Assembly: GCF_015277855.1 (NCBI RefSeq)
Contig: NZ_CP063812.1
Span: 2,356,001-2,420,000 of the forward strand
Length of the DNA: 64,000 nt
Direction: 5' to 3'
Source: Microbacterium cremeum
GTDB taxonomy: Bacteria; Actinomycetota; Actinomycetes; Actinomycetales; Microbacteriaceae
The notes beneath the pieces are model-generated. The model worked only from the letters and a program-made list of their open reading frames with translations, did no database searches and was not told the DNA's origin. Shown here in pieces: positions 45,967-55,000 of this stretch. The number at the start of each line of letters is the position of its first letter. The first letter of the stretch is position 1. The translations under genes were made by a program, and so were the position numbers.

Positions 45967-46739
45967 CACGCGCGCTGATCACGAACGACGACGGCATCGA
46001 CGCGCCGGGGCTGCACGTGCTCGCCCGCGCGGCGCTGGAGGCCGGCTTCGACGTCACCGTCGCCGCGCCCGCCCGGCAATCCAGCGGTACGAGCGCGTCG
46101 ATCGTCGCGGCCGAGGAGGACGGGCGCATCGCGATCGATCGTCGCGAGCTGCACGGGCTCGACGGCGTTCCCGCCTACGCGGTGCACGGCGGGCCGGGCC
46201 TGGTGACACTCATCGCCGCGCACGGCGCGTTCGGCGACCCCGCCGACCTCGTGCTGTCGGGGGTGAACCACGGCGCGAACGTGGGGCGGGCCATCCTGCA
46301 CTCCGGCACGGTCGGGGCAGCGCTCACCGGCGGCCTCAACGGCGCCTGGGGCGTGGCCGTGTCGCTGGATGTCGGCATGAGTCCCGCCGAGTTCCATTGG
46401 GATGCCGCCGCCGCGGCCGCCATCGGACTGCTGCCGTTCCTCTTCGCGCGGCCGCGCGGCACGGTCATCAACGTCAATGCGCCCAACCGACCCCGGAACC
46501 GCGGCGTCGTGGAGGCCGCGCTCGCCCCGTTCGGCATCGTGCAGACCACGCTCACCGAGCGTCACACCACCCACATCCGGCTCGCGGTGGAGGATCTCCC
46601 CAACCGGCCGGAGCCGGGAACGGACGCGGCACTGCTCGCCGAAGGATGGGTGACCCTCACCGGCCTCGATCCGGTGTCACAGCTGCCGCTCGGCTACGAC
46701 GGCGCCGAGGCATCCGCTCGTGAGGGCACCGGCGCATGA
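45963..46739 (+). CDS. surE: 5'/3'-nucleotidase SurE
   Basis: SurE dephosphorylates nucleoside 5'- and 3'-monophosphates. The 258 residues start with ALITNDDGIDAPGL (metal-binding D8 and D9), VTVAAPARQSSGTSASIV supplies the serine, and LSGVNHGANVGRAILHSGTVGAA the Asn. The C-terminal part is divergent. The ATG at 45963 overlaps the PfkB gene. A strong hairpin follows, ending this transcript. The pairing with a sugar kinase may reflect nucleotide or sugar phosphate salvage; this is inference. Confidence 0.9.
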   Translation: MTRALITNDDGIDAPGLHVLARAALEAGFDVTVAAPARQSSGTSASIVAAEEDGRIAIDRRELHGLDGVPAYAVHGGPGLVTLIAAHGAFGDPADLVLSGVNHGANVGRAILHSGTVGAALTGGLNGAWGVAVSLDVGMSPAEFHWDAAAAAAIGLLPFLFARPRGTVINVNAPNRPRNRGVVEAALAPFGIVQTTLTERHTTHIRLAVEDLPNRPEPGTDAALLAEGWVTLTGLDPVSQLPLGYDGAEASAREGTGA

Positions 46740-46740
46740 C

Positions 46741-46771
46741 GAAGGCCGCCCCACACCGTGGGGCGGCCTTC
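46741..46771. terminator. Bidirectional terminator between surE and rpsO
   Basis: A 14-bp perfect stem (gaaggccgccccac and its complement) with a 3-base loop begins one base after the surE stop and lies 36 bases from the rpsO stop on the other strand. Short T runs follow (ccaagaatgttttgcg). It probably serves both convergent genes. Confidence 0.85.
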
Positions 46772-46806
46772 CAAGAATGTTTTGCGCGATTGAACGCTGG
46801 CTGCGA

Positions 46807-47076
46807 TTAGCGGCGGAGTCCGAGACGCTCGATCAGCGACCGGTAACGGTTGATGTCGATGTCCTGGAGGTAGCCGAGCAGACGACGGCGCTGACCGACG
46901 AGCAGGAACAGCCCACGACGCGAGTGGTGGTCGTGCTTGTGCTCCTTGAGGTGCTCGGTGAGGTCCTTGATGCGCTGCGTCAGCATCGCGACCTGCACCT
47001 CGGGGGATCCGGTGTCACCGGGGTGCGTCGCGTACTCTTCGATGATCGCCTTCTTGACGTCTGCTTCCAGTGCCAT
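46807..47076 (-). CDS. rpsO: 30S ribosomal protein S15
   Basis: S15 (89 residues) binds 16S rRNA and organises the central domain of the small subunit. It reads [36 protein letters not shown], then [32 protein letters not shown] and [12 protein letters not shown], all typical. The ATG at 47074-47076 follows GAGGGGATCACCT. Here it is separated from pnp by 16 kb, unlike the rpsO-pnp pairing of many bacteria. Confidence 0.97.
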   Translation of the reverse strand: MALEADVKKAIIEEYATHPGDTGSPEVQVAMLTQRIKDLTEHLKEHKHDHHSRRGLFLLVGQRRRLLGYLQDIDINRYRSLIERLGLRR

Positions 47077-47165
47077 AGGTGATCCCCTCTCTGCTTGTTG
47101 CGCGGTGCCCGTCACCCGATGTGCGAGCTCTCTTTCTCCGCGGCCGATCCAACGGCAACCTCAAG

Positions 47166-47171
47166 AGTCTA
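47166..47171 (-). promoter_or_regulatory. -10 element of rpsO
   Basis: On the minus strand TAGACT (complement of 47166-47171) lies 90 bases upstream of the rpsO start, giving an untranslated leader of about 80 bases. No clear -35 is visible. The leader may hold the S15 autoregulatory site, but I cannot identify it. Confidence 0.45.
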
Positions 47172-47304
47172 CCAGCCGCCGGGCGGCACGCGCGAACCGG
47201 GGATCCTCCCCCTCGCGACGCCCGATGCCGTAGCAGGGCGGTCGCACATGCGCGGATTTCGGACGTCGCACGCCCGCGCCGGGATCGAGATCGGATGCCG
47301 CACC

Positions 47305-47310
47305 TAAAGT
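47305..47310 (+). promoter_or_regulatory. -10-like TAAAGT before a leaderless start
   Basis: TAAAGT ends six bases before the GTG at 47317 and there is no ribosome binding site, which suggests a leaderless transcript. Confidence 0.5.
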
Positions 47311-47316
47311 GGGCGC

Positions 47317-48255
47317 GTGACCACGACCGAGATCCTGCCCACGACCCGCACCACCGCCTCCGGGTGGGTCGCGACGCAGTTCGTGCTGGCCGGCGTCGTG
47401 TGGGGATCGAGCTTCCTGTTCATGAAGGTCGCGCTCACCGGGATCTCGCCGGCGCAGGTCGCCTGGACGCGCATCGTCCTCGGCGCGCTCACGCTCGGCG
47501 CCATCGTCCTCGTGCGCCGCGAGCCGCTGTCGCGGAACCTCCGCGTGTGGGGTCATCTCACCGTGCTCGGCCTCACGTTCTGCGTCATCCCGTTCCTGCT
47601 GTTCTCGTGGGCGCAGCAGCACGTCACCTCGGGCGTCGCGAGCATCTTCAATGCCACGACGCCGATCATGACGGCGGTCATGGCGTGGCTCGTCTTCCGG
47701 GTCGAGCGACTGCGCGGGATGCAGGTGCTCGGGATCGGGCTGGGCATCGCCGGCATCGTCGTGATCATCGCGCCCTGGAAGGGCGTGGCGCTGGGCGCGA
47801 GCCTCATCCCCGAACTCGCGATCCTCGGGGCGACCGCGAGCTACGGGTTCAGCCTGGCGTACATGCGCCGCTTCGCGTCGAACACGGGCATGTCGGCGCT
47901 CGCCTTCACGTTCGGCTACATCGCCATGGCAGGCGTCGTGATGGCGCTGCTGACCCCGTTCCTCGTGCTCACGCCGGTGCGACTCGACGTTCCCATCGTC
48001 GTGAGCCTGGTGCTGCTCGGATGCCTCGGCACCGGCATCGCGTACGTGTGGAACCAGAACACCGTGCGCGCGTGGGGCCCCACGCGCGCGTCGACCGTGA
48101 CCTACATCACACCGGTGGTCGGGGTGATCCTCGGCATCGTGATCCTGGGCGAGACGATCTCGTGGAACGAACCGGTGGGCGCACTCGTGGTCTTCCTCGG
48201 CATCCTGCTGGCACAGGATCGCCTCCGCCGGCGTGCCGCCGGGCAGGTCTCGTGA
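47317..48255 (+). CDS. EamA/DMT family transporter
   Basis: A 312-residue drug/metabolite transporter with about ten membrane helices in two EamA repeats. The first repeat has VWGSSFLFMKVALTGISPAQVAWTRIVLG and VASIFNATTPIMTAVMAW; the second has ILGATASYGFSLAYMRR and GPTRASTVTYITPVVGVILGIVILGE. It exports or imports small metabolites; the substrate is unknown. The start is GTG at 47317. It is convergent with the AraC gene. Confidence 0.88.
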   Translation: MTTTEILPTTRTTASGWVATQFVLAGVVWGSSFLFMKVALTGISPAQVAWTRIVLGALTLGAIVLVRREPLSRNLRVWGHLTVLGLTFCVIPFLLFSWAQQHVTSGVASIFNATTPIMTAVMAWLVFRVERLRGMQVLGIGLGIAGIVVIIAPWKGVALGASLIPELAILGATASYGFSLAYMRRFASNTGMSALAFTFGYIAMAGVVMALLTPFLVLTPVRLDVPIVVSLVLLGCLGTGIAYVWNQNTVRAWGPTRASTVTYITPVVGVILGIVILGETISWNEPVGALVVFLGILLAQDRLRRRAAGQVS

Positions 48256-48303
48256 CGCCGACGACGCGGGAACGGATGCCGCGAGCCGCCGGCCTCTCGC
48301 GCG

Positions 48304-49257
48304 TCAGGCTGCGACGGCGGAACGTCGCACGCGCCCGGGCGTCTCGCCGGTGACCCGGGCGAAGGCGCGGCTGAACGCGGCCTCCGAGCCGTAGCCGTGC
48401 GCGGCGGCCACCGCCGCGACGCTGCGACCCTGCGCGAGCATCGCCCGCGCTGCGCGCATCCGGGCACCGGTGACGTAGGCCATGGGCGGCTCGCCCACGA
48501 CCTCGCCGAACCGCGCCGCGAACGCGGACCGCGACATCGCGGCGCGACGCGCGAGCTCGCTGAGCGACCATGCGTGACCGGGATCGCGATGCACGGCGGC
48601 GATCGCGGCGCCCAGCTGCGGATCGCGCAGCGCCGCGAGCCACCCGGTGGCGGCGTCCGGCTCGTCGGCGAGCCATGCCCGCACGGTCTCGACCACGAGG
48701 ACGTCGGCGAGCCGGGTGGCGATCGCCTCTCCGCCGGGCCGCGGCACGCGCAGCTCACCGGCCAGGAGCGGCACCAGCGCGCTCATGACCGGATGCCGTG
48801 ACGAGTCCACCTGGACGATCGGCGGCAGCACCGCGAGCATGTCGTGCACGGCGGGCGAATCGAACACGACCACCCCGCACAGCATCGCCAGAGGAGCCTC
48901 CACCGTCTGGGGCCCGAGCCGCAGCACCGAGAACGCGTCGCCCAGCATCACCTGTGGCAGCAGGTCGGCGCGGCCCAGCAGCCGGGCACCCGGCGCGGTG
49001 GAGATCCGATGCCCGATGCCGCGGGGGACGAGCGCGAGCGTGCCGGCCCTGACCGCGTGCGGCTCGGCGCCGTCGATCTCGAGGTACGCCGTGCCTCGCG
49101 CGACGATGTGGAACGTGAGCGTATGCGGGAACTGCGGCATCTCGACTGATGCGTCGCCGGACGCCTCGGTCCACGAGTAGAACGCGCCGCGCATGCGCAA
49201 CTGGTAGAGCGCCTCGGTGAGCGGATCTTCGCGATCCCACGGCATCGGGGTGGTCAT
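48304..49257 (-). CDS. AraC family regulator with N-terminal cupin
   Basis: A 317-residue AraC/XylS-type activator. The N-terminal cupin (FHIVARGTAYLEIDGAEPHAVRAGTLALVPRGIGH) resembles the cupin_6 sensor, and the C-terminal domain has both helix-turn-helix motifs: WSLSELARRAAMSRSAFAARFGEVVGEPP and GRSVAAVAAAHGYGSEAAFSRAFARVTGETPGRVR. The ATG is at 49255-49257. It is divergent from the NAD(P)H-binding oxidoreductase gene, its likely target, as is common for this regulator group. Confidence 0.92.
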   Translation of the reverse strand: MTTPMPWDREDPLTEALYQLRMRGAFYSWTEASGDASVEMPQFPHTLTFHIVARGTAYLEIDGAEPHAVRAGTLALVPRGIGHRISTAPGARLLGRADLLPQVMLGDAFSVLRLGPQTVEAPLAMLCGVVVFDSPAVHDMLAVLPPIVQVDSSRHPVMSALVPLLAGELRVPRPGGEAIATRLADVLVVETVRAWLADEPDAATGWLAALRDPQLGAAIAAVHRDPGHAWSLSELARRAAMSRSAFAARFGEVVGEPPMAYVTGARMRAARAMLAQGRSVAAVAAAHGYGSEAAFSRAFARVTGETPGRVRRSAVAA

Positions 49258-49379
49258 CGGACGCTCCCTCCCATGCGTGGACGATCGATCATGAAACCCG
49301 TATCACTGACGATAGAACATCCAGAGCTCCGATGCGAGAGTCGGGTCATCACCGCAAGATCGAAGGAAACGGAGACCTC

Positions 49380-50027
49380 ATGAACATCCTCGTGATCGGC
49401 GCCACCGGAGGCTCGGGCCGCGCCGTGTGCGACGCCCTGCTCGAGCGCGGCCATCGCGTGACCGCCGTGGCGCGGCGCGCCACCTCGCTCGGGCCGAAGC
49501 CCGGGCTCGACCGCGTCGACGGTGACGCCACCGACCGTGCGACCCTGGACAGGATCCTGCCCGGCCACGACGCCGTGGTCGTCACGCTCGGCATCTCGGA
49601 GCCCGTCCTCCGGGTCAGGCTCCGCGGCGCGAAGGGGACACCCGGCGACGTGCGCTCCCGCGCGACCGACCAGCTGATCCGCGCGGCACGCGACGCCGGC
49701 GTGCGCCGGGTGGTTGTGCAGTCCTCCTACGGCGTCGGGACGACGCGCGACCGGCTCGGCTTCGTCGACCGCGTCCTGTTCGCGCTGCTGATCAAACCGC
49801 AGATATTCGACTCCGAGCTGCAGGAGATGCTGCTGCGCGGGTCGGACCTCGACTGGACCATCGTGCAGCCCGTGTACCTCACCGACGGCGAGTCCACCGA
49901 AAGATTCGTCTCGACGGACGGTCGCACCCGGGCACGCAAGGTCGCCCGTCGCGGCGTGGCCGAGGTGCACGCCGACCTCGTCGAGCAGCGCGACATGATC
50001 GGCGAGACCGTCTCGGTCTCGGGCTGA
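49380..50027 (+). CDS. NAD(P)-binding oxidoreductase (NmrA/SDR-like)
   Basis: A 215-residue atypical SDR with the NAD(P)-binding start ILVIGATGGSGRAVCDALLERGH, RRATSLGP, the VDGDATDRATL segment, DAVVVTLG and the WTIVQPVYLTDG loop. It lacks a classical Y-x3-K, as do NmrA-like proteins and biliverdin-reductase-like relatives. The ATG at 49380 follows GGAG by five bases; another ATG 48 bases upstream gives an unrelated extension. The divergent AraC protein probably controls it. Confidence 0.85.
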   Translation: MNILVIGATGGSGRAVCDALLERGHRVTAVARRATSLGPKPGLDRVDGDATDRATLDRILPGHDAVVVTLGISEPVLRVRLRGAKGTPGDVRSRATDQLIRAARDAGVRRVVVQSSYGVGTTRDRLGFVDRVLFALLIKPQIFDSELQEMLLRGSDLDWTIVQPVYLTDGESTERFVSTDGRTRARKVARRGVAEVHADLVEQRDMIGETVSVSG

Positions 50028-50043
50028 CGCGACCCCGACAGCA

Positions 50044-50077
50044 CGAGAGGGCGGATGCCGCAGCATCCGCCCTCTCG
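50044..50077 (+). terminator. Perfect 15-bp stem-loop terminator
   Basis: The arms cgagagggcggatgc and gcatccgccctctcg pair perfectly around cgca, 17 bases after the oxidoreductase stop and 18 bases before the FKBP stop on the other strand. There is no T-tract. It likely serves both convergent genes. Confidence 0.82.
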
Positions 50078-50094
50078 ATGTCAGGAGGAGGAGG

Positions 50095-50463
50095 TCAGCC
50101 GACCGCGATGAGGTCGATGACGAAGATGAGCGTCTTGCCGCCGAGGAAGTGACCCCCGGCCGGTCCGTACGCGAGGTGCGGCGGGATGATGAGCTCGCGG
50201 CGGCCGCCCACCTTCATGCCGGGGATCCCGTCCTGCCAGCCCTGGATGAGGCCCCGCAGCGGGAACTGGATGCTCTCACCGCGATTCCACGACGAGTCGA
50301 ACTCCTCGCCGGACTCGTAGTCGACCCCCATGTAGTGGACGGTCACGGTGTCGCCGGGCTTCGCCTCGGCGCCGTCGCCCACGACGATGTCGCGGATGAC
50401 GAGGTCGGCCGGAGCCGGGCCGGCGGGTGCGTCGATCTCGGGCTTGGTGCGGTCGTCAGTCAT
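50095..50463 (-). CDS. FKBP-type peptidyl-prolyl cis-trans isomerase
   Basis: A 122-residue cytoplasmic FKBP. The single domain has DLVIRDIVVGDGAEAKPGDTVTVHYMG, EFDSSWNRGESIQFPL, GLIQGWQDGIPGMKVGGRRELIIPPHLAYG and the final FVIDLIAVG, including the conserved Tyr, Phe, Trp and Tyr of the binding pocket. There is no signal peptide. The ATG at 50461-50463 follows GGATGG. It catalyses proline isomerisation in protein folding. Confidence 0.93.
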   Translation of the reverse strand: MTDDRTKPEIDAPAGPAPADLVIRDIVVGDGAEAKPGDTVTVHYMGVDYESGEEFDSSWNRGESIQFPLRGLIQGWQDGIPGMKVGGRRELIIPPHLAYGPAGGHFLGGKTLIFVIDLIAVG

Positions 50464-50650
50464 GAGACCATCCAAGCATCCGAGGCGCCCGCGCGCAGTG
50501 CGCGTTCGCGATCAGAGGAACGCCGACGGCGCCGACGCACCTGCCCGTTGACGAACCCAGCGCCCGGTGCCGCGGCGATGCCTGCGTGTCTACCGAGCGC
50601 TGAGTTGGCCTGGTTTCAGAATGCCGGGAGCCCGCCGACGATGTCAAGGC
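50464..50650. other. Intergenic region between FKBP and PrsW genes
   Basis: These 187 bases contain no open frame with clear coding bias. A tRNA-like gggttcgtcaacggg word on the minus strand cannot form a proper T-arm. It probably holds the FKBP promoter; I cannot define one. Confidence 0.3.
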
Positions 50651-51880
50651 CTACGGGGCGAACATCGCGGCACGCGTCGCGGACGTCTTGGCGAGGAGGT
50701 CGCGCTCGTCCGACGCGGCGTGCGGATCCCGCCCCGTGATCGCCCGCTGGCGCGTGGCCGCGAGCGCCGTGGCGTCGGCGATGAAGGTTCTCATGAGTCC
50801 CGTGCGGTCGCCGCGCAGCGACCGCGCCCACGCGAGCGCCGCCCTGCGACCGGATGACGTGGCCAGCATGTCGACCTCCTGCGGGGTGAACCAGCCGGCC
50901 GCCGCGTACTCCCCGAGGCGGCGGCGCGTGAGGCGCGACTCCTCGCGACGCAGGGCGATGATCCCGAGGATGAACCCGGCGAACAGCGGCACCTGCAGCG
51001 TGACGTACAGCGCGAAGAAGTCGCCGAACAGCGCCGAGCCGTTCCAGAGCGCGTGCAGCGCGATCGCTCCGGCGAGCCCGAGCAGCCAGGGCCCTATCCC
51101 CTGTCCCACGGTGGCGCCGCGACGCGCGGCGAGACCGAGCGCGAAGCCTGTCACGCTCGAGAACATCACATGCGCGAAGGGAGAGAGGATGCCCCGCACG
51201 AAGAACGTCGCCGTCGTGTCGGCAGCCCCTCCCTCGATGAAGCTGATCGCGAAGTACTGGATGTTCTCGGTGAACGCGAACCCGGCGCCGATCAGCGCGC
51301 CGTAGACGATGCCGTCGACCGGGCCGTCGAACGCACGCCGCGCCGTCGCGAAGATGATGAGCACGCCCAGGCCCTTCGCGAGCTCCTCGACGACCGGGGC
51401 CTGCACGACGACGCTGAACGCCTGACGCAGGGGCGAGCCGTCGTCGCCGATCGCGATCGTGATGAGGAGATCGACGCCGAGCGCGATGCCGACCGCGGCG
51501 ATGGCCCCCCACGCGACCGCGAGGACGAGCAGGCCGCGCGGCTCGGGCTCCCAGCGGTCGACGATCCGCACCGACACCAGGACGCCTGCGAGCGGCACCA
51601 GCGCAAGCAGCATGCCGACCAGCGATGCGCCCGGCCCCAGCGCGTTCAGGAAGTACCCGACGAGCGCGACCAGCACCAGCACGAGCAGTCCCGCCAGCCA
51701 GACGCTCGCGGTGCGGCCCCGGCGTGGCACCGCGGTCGCGGGGACCTGGACGGGCGCCGGCGACGTCGTCGGCGGGGTGATCGGCGCCGGGGCGGCATGG
51801 CGCGGCTGGGCGAGAGCGGAAGCGAACTCGGGCGGGCTGAGCGAGGGTCGCAGTCCTCCGGGTCCCTGATCGTGCGTCAT
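50651..51880 (-). CDS. PrsW family intramembrane metalloprotease
   Basis: A 409-residue membrane protein of the PrsW/CAAX-protease-like family. After a Pro/Thr-rich cytoplasmic N-terminus it has about eight helices. The metal-binding motifs are present: VVEELAKGLGVLIIF (E-E-x-x-K), GAGFAFTENIQYF and ALHALWNGSALF. In Bacillus, PrsW cleaves an anti-sigma factor; the target here is unknown. The C-terminal soluble part carries LTRRRLGEYAAAGWFTPQEVDML. The ATG is at 51878-51880. Confidence 0.88.
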   Translation of the reverse strand: MTHDQGPGGLRPSLSPPEFASALAQPRHAAPAPITPPTTSPAPVQVPATAVPRRGRTASVWLAGLLVLVLVALVGYFLNALGPGASLVGMLLALVPLAGVLVSVRIVDRWEPEPRGLLVLAVAWGAIAAVGIALGVDLLITIAIGDDGSPLRQAFSVVVQAPVVEELAKGLGVLIIFATARRAFDGPVDGIVYGALIGAGFAFTENIQYFAISFIEGGAADTTATFFVRGILSPFAHVMFSSVTGFALGLAARRGATVGQGIGPWLLGLAGAIALHALWNGSALFGDFFALYVTLQVPLFAGFILGIIALRREESRLTRRRLGEYAAAGWFTPQEVDMLATSSGRRAALAWARSLRGDRTGLMRTFIADATALAATRQRAITGRDPHAASDERDLLAKTSATRAAMFAP

Positions 51881-51973
51881 GCGCTCAGCCTAGGGCCGCC
51901 CGGCTGCCGCCTCTGCCTACAGGCTCCGCCTCGCCGGGCCCGCTCCGCCGGCGCGCGCACGCAGGCGGCCCGG

Positions 51974-51979
51974 TAGGTT
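51974..51979 (+). promoter_or_regulatory. -10-like TAGGTT upstream of the FAH-family gene
   Basis: TAGGTT ends six bases before the ATG at 51986. The spacer ggaggg may act as a short ribosome binding site, or the transcript is leaderless. Confidence 0.4.
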
Positions 51980-51985
51980 GGAGGG

Positions 51986-52849
51986 ATGCGCTTCGCCCAC
52001 GTCGTCCCCCCCGATTCGGAGGAGCCGAGGCTCGTCGTGGCGGACGGCGAAGAGGCCGTGTTCGTGGACGAGCTCTTCGACGGCGCTCCCCGCACGCTCG
52101 AGCAGCTCATCGCCGGGGGCGACGAGCTGCTGCGGCGCGTCCGCGAGACCGCGGACCGTGGGACGCGGCATCCCCTCGACGGGGCCCGCTACGCGTCTGC
52201 CCTGCTCACGCCGCCGGTGATCCTCGCGATCGGGCTCAACTACGCCGCGCATTCCAGCGAGCTCGGGCTCAAGACCGACTCGACGCCGACGGTCTTCGTG
52301 CTGTGGCCGAACTCGCTCGCGGGGCACCACGGCACCACCGCGTGGCCGCGGTCGCTGAGCGAGTCCGTCGACTACGAGGCCGAGCTCGGCGTCATCATCG
52401 GCACGCCCGCGAAGAACGTCTCCCCCGACGAGGCCCTCGGCCACGTGTGGGGCTACACGGTCGTCAACGACATCACGGCACGCGACATCCAGTACTCCGA
52501 GGCGCAGTGGTCGCGCTGCAAGTCCTTCGACGGGTTCACCCCGACCGGCCCGTTCGTGGTCACCGCCGACGAGGTGCCCGACCCGCAGGACCTCCACATC
52601 TGGACCGTCCTGGACGGGCACACGATGCAGGACGCCACGACCGGGCAGATGGTGCGGTCCGTCGCGACGCTGATCTCGCACCTGTCGAAGTCCGCCACGC
52701 TGCTTCCCGGCACGCTCATCTCGACCGGCAGCCCCGGTGGTGCCGGCTATTCGCGCGACCCGCAGGTGTTCCTCCGCGACCGCTCCACCGTCACCGTCGG
52801 GATCGACGGCATCGGGTCGCTCACGACCCACTGCCGGATCCTGGACTGA
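51986..52849 (+). CDS. Fumarylacetoacetate hydrolase family protein
   Basis: A 287-residue FAH-family hydrolase, which opens or decarboxylates 2-keto acids or fumarylpyruvate-type compounds. Signs are ILAIGLNYAAHSSELG, the metal ligands in SVDYEAELGVIIG (E-x-E), GYTVVNDITARDIQ, WSRCKSFDGFTPTGPFVVTADEV and STGSPGGAG-like ISTGSPGGAGYSRDP. The ATG is at 51986. It is transcribed alone and followed by a strong terminator. Confidence 0.92.
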   Translation: MRFAHVVPPDSEEPRLVVADGEEAVFVDELFDGAPRTLEQLIAGGDELLRRVRETADRGTRHPLDGARYASALLTPPVILAIGLNYAAHSSELGLKTDSTPTVFVLWPNSLAGHHGTTAWPRSLSESVDYEAELGVIIGTPAKNVSPDEALGHVWGYTVVNDITARDIQYSEAQWSRCKSFDGFTPTGPFVVTADEVPDPQDLHIWTVLDGHTMQDATTGQMVRSVATLISHLSKSATLLPGTLISTGSPGGAGYSRDPQVFLRDRSTVTVGIDGIGSLTTHCRILD

Positions 52850-52871
52850 GCCGCCGCACCCGCAGACGCAG

Positions 52872-52902
52872 AAGCCCCTCGCCGGACACCGGCGAGGGGC
52901 TT
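52872..52902 (+). terminator. Terminator after the FAH-family gene
   Basis: A 14-bp stem (aagcccctcgccgg with its complement) encloses the 3-base loop aca and is followed by a short T run (ctttcg). It is 22 bases after the stop, and 13 bases from the convergent DUF4190-like gene. Confidence 0.85.
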
Positions 52903-52915
52903 TCGCGTGAAGAGA

Positions 52916-53362
52916 CTACGGGCAGGTGATCGTGCCGCCCGTGGTGGTCTCGTAGACACCAGACGGCAGGCCGTCGCACAGGCTCGCCAGCGCCGCGGCG
53001 CCGAGCGAGACGACCGCGATGACGATGATGATCGTGAGGACGAAGAACACCGCGCCGAGGATGATCGCGGCGAGCGCCCAGCCGTTCTTGTGGCCGGCCT
53101 TCTTGCTCTGCACGAGCGCGACGATGCCGAGGATCAGGCCGATCAGCGACGCGAAGAACGACACGATGAAGGCGACGATACCCAGCGTCTTGCCGGGGAC
53201 GCTCTCGGGAGCGGGCGCGGCGTACTGGGGCGGCGGAGCGGCGGCGTAGGCAGGCGGGGCGGCGGGGGCCGCCGCGGGCTGCGCCGGAGCCTCGGCAGGC
53301 GGGGCGGGCGGAACGCTCGCCGCGGGGGTCGTCGGCTCTGCGGGATTCTGCGGATCGGTCAT
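52916..53362 (-). CDS. DUF4190-like Pro/Ala-rich membrane protein
   Basis: A 148-residue protein with a Pro/Ala-rich cytoplasmic N-terminus (residues 1-55) and two hydrophobic helices: TLGIVAFIVSFFASLIGLILGIVALVQ and the pair ALAAIILGAVFFVLTIIIVIAVV. The arrangement, with KSKKAGHKNGWA-like QSKKAGHKNGWAL between helices, matches DUF4190 proteins of unknown function. A short C-terminal tail has two cysteines (LCDGL and ITCP). The ATG is at 53360-53362. Confidence 0.72.
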   Translation of the reverse strand: MTDPQNPAEPTTPAASVPPAPPAEAPAQPAAAPAAPPAYAAAPPPQYAAPAPESVPGKTLGIVAFIVSFFASLIGLILGIVALVQSKKAGHKNGWALAAIILGAVFFVLTIIIVIAVVSLGAAALASLCDGLPSGVYETTTGGTITCP

Positions 53363-53448
53363 GTGATTCCTCTCATGTAGGGCTCACATGACCGTAGTGG
53401 CATGGGGCCGCGGAGGGCAATCACCACGCCGTACGCCGCGTCCGGCGA

Positions 53449-54924
53449 TCATCCGTCGGCCGGATCGTCCCCGGGGATCTCGCCCGGATCGACGATGGGA
53501 ATCGCCGCCGTGATGGTCTCCAGACCCGAGAGCCGGGCCGGCGAAAGCTGCTTGGTGACTTCCTCGCGCGACATCAGGTCGGCTTCGACGACGAGGTCGG
53601 CGACGTTGCGTCCGGTCAGCAGCGCGGTCTTGGCCAGTGCCGCTGCGGCGGCGTAGCCGATGAAGGGCGTGAGGGCGGTGATGACGCCGACCGACGCGCC
53701 GACCAGCGCGCCCAGCCGCTCGCGGTTGGCCGTGATCCCGTCGACGCAGTTGACGCGCAGCGTGTGCATGCCGCGGCGCATCCACGTGATCGACTGGAAG
53801 ATCGAGTGCGCGATGACGGGCTCGAACGCGTTGAGCTGCAGCTGGCCGCCTTCGACCGCCATCGTCACGGTGAGGTCGGCGCCCGCCACCGCGAACGCCA
53901 CCTGGTTGACCACCTCGGGGATCACCGGGTTCACCTTGCCGGGCATGATGCTGGAGCCCGCCTGGCGAGGCGGCAGATTGATCTCGCCCAGGCCCGCCTG
54001 CGGACCGGACGACAGCAGGCGCAGGTCGTTGCAGATCTTCGAGAGCTTGATCGCGTTGCGCTTGAGCGACGACGAGAACGACATGAACGCGCCGGTGTCG
54101 CTCGTGGACTCGACGAGATCGGTGGCGAGGTCGAGGTCGAGGCCCGAGATCTCACGCAGGTGGCGCAGCACCGCCTGCCCGTAGCCGGGGTGCGTCGTGA
54201 TGCCGGTGCCGATCGCCGTCGCACCCATGTTGATCTCGTACAGGAGGTACGCGTTCTCCTTGAGGCGGTGGTAGTCCTCGCCGAGCGTGGTGGCGAATCC
54301 GTGGAACTCCTGGCCGAGCGTCATCGGAACGGCATCCTGCAGCTGCGTGCGGCCGACCTTGAGCACGTCGTGGAACTCGACGGCCTTCGCGAGGAACGCG
54401 CGGCGTAGGAGGTCGAGCTCCTCCAGCAGCGTCAGCAGGTCCAGGCCCAGCCCGACCTTGATCGCGGTCGGGTAGACATCGTTCGTGGACTGGCTGCGGT
54501 TGACGTCGTCGATCGGCGAGAGGAACGCGTAGTCCCCCTTCTCGCGCCCGGCCAGCTCGAGCGCGACGTTGGTGATGACCTCGTTCGCGTTCATGTTGGT
54601 CGACGTTCCCGCGCCGCCCTGGATGACGCCGACGACGAACTGGTCGTGGAACTTCCCGTCGATCACCAGCTGTGCGGCGCGGTCGATCAGGTCGGCCTTC
54701 GCGGCGTCCAGGACGCCGATCTCCTTGTTCGCGCGGGCAGACGCCTGCTTGACCATCGCCAGCGCCTTGACCAGGTCCTTGTAGACCGAGATGGGCCGCT
54801 TCGAGATCGGGAAGTTCTCGAGCGCGCGGGCGGTGTGGATGCCCCAGTACGCGTCGGCGGGGATCTCGAGGGATCCCAGGGAGTCGGTCTCGGTGCGGGT
54901 TCGCGTCTTTGCGTCCAGAGCCAT
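53449..54924 (-). CDS. aspA: Aspartate ammonia-lyase
   Basis: A 491-residue member of the aspartase/fumarase superfamily. AspA deaminates aspartate to fumarate. GVIQGGAGTSTNMNANEVITN, VNRSQSTNDVYPTA, GRTQLQDAVPMTLGQEF, the NLPPRQAGSSIMPGKVNPV loop with its catalytic serine, and IGYAAAAALAKTAL are present. The GTSTNMN and LKVGRTQLQDA motifs favour aspartase over class II fumarase. The ATG is at 54922-54924; a longer frame up to 55038 covers the promoter region. Confidence 0.9.
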   Translation of the reverse strand: MALDAKTRTRTETDSLGSLEIPADAYWGIHTARALENFPISKRPISVYKDLVKALAMVKQASARANKEIGVLDAAKADLIDRAAQLVIDGKFHDQFVVGVIQGGAGTSTNMNANEVITNVALELAGREKGDYAFLSPIDDVNRSQSTNDVYPTAIKVGLGLDLLTLLEELDLLRRAFLAKAVEFHDVLKVGRTQLQDAVPMTLGQEFHGFATTLGEDYHRLKENAYLLYEINMGATAIGTGITTHPGYGQAVLRHLREISGLDLDLATDLVESTSDTGAFMSFSSSLKRNAIKLSKICNDLRLLSSGPQAGLGEINLPPRQAGSSIMPGKVNPVIPEVVNQVAFAVAGADLTVTMAVEGGQLQLNAFEPVIAHSIFQSITWMRRGMHTLRVNCVDGITANRERLGALVGASVGVITALTPFIGYAAAAALAKTALLTGRNVADLVVEADLMSREEVTKQLSPARLSGLETITAAIPIVDPGEIPGDDPADG

Positions 54925-55000
54925 GTGTGCAGTCCTCGTGGGTCGATCACAGCGGTGTGGGGATGGCTCCGACACTACCCGCGTACCCGTCGTCGGTCGC

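Noticed and set aside
50500..50640. tRNA-like sequence between the FKBP and PrsW genes
   Set aside because: The gggttcg word is present but the stems of a tRNA cannot be formed.
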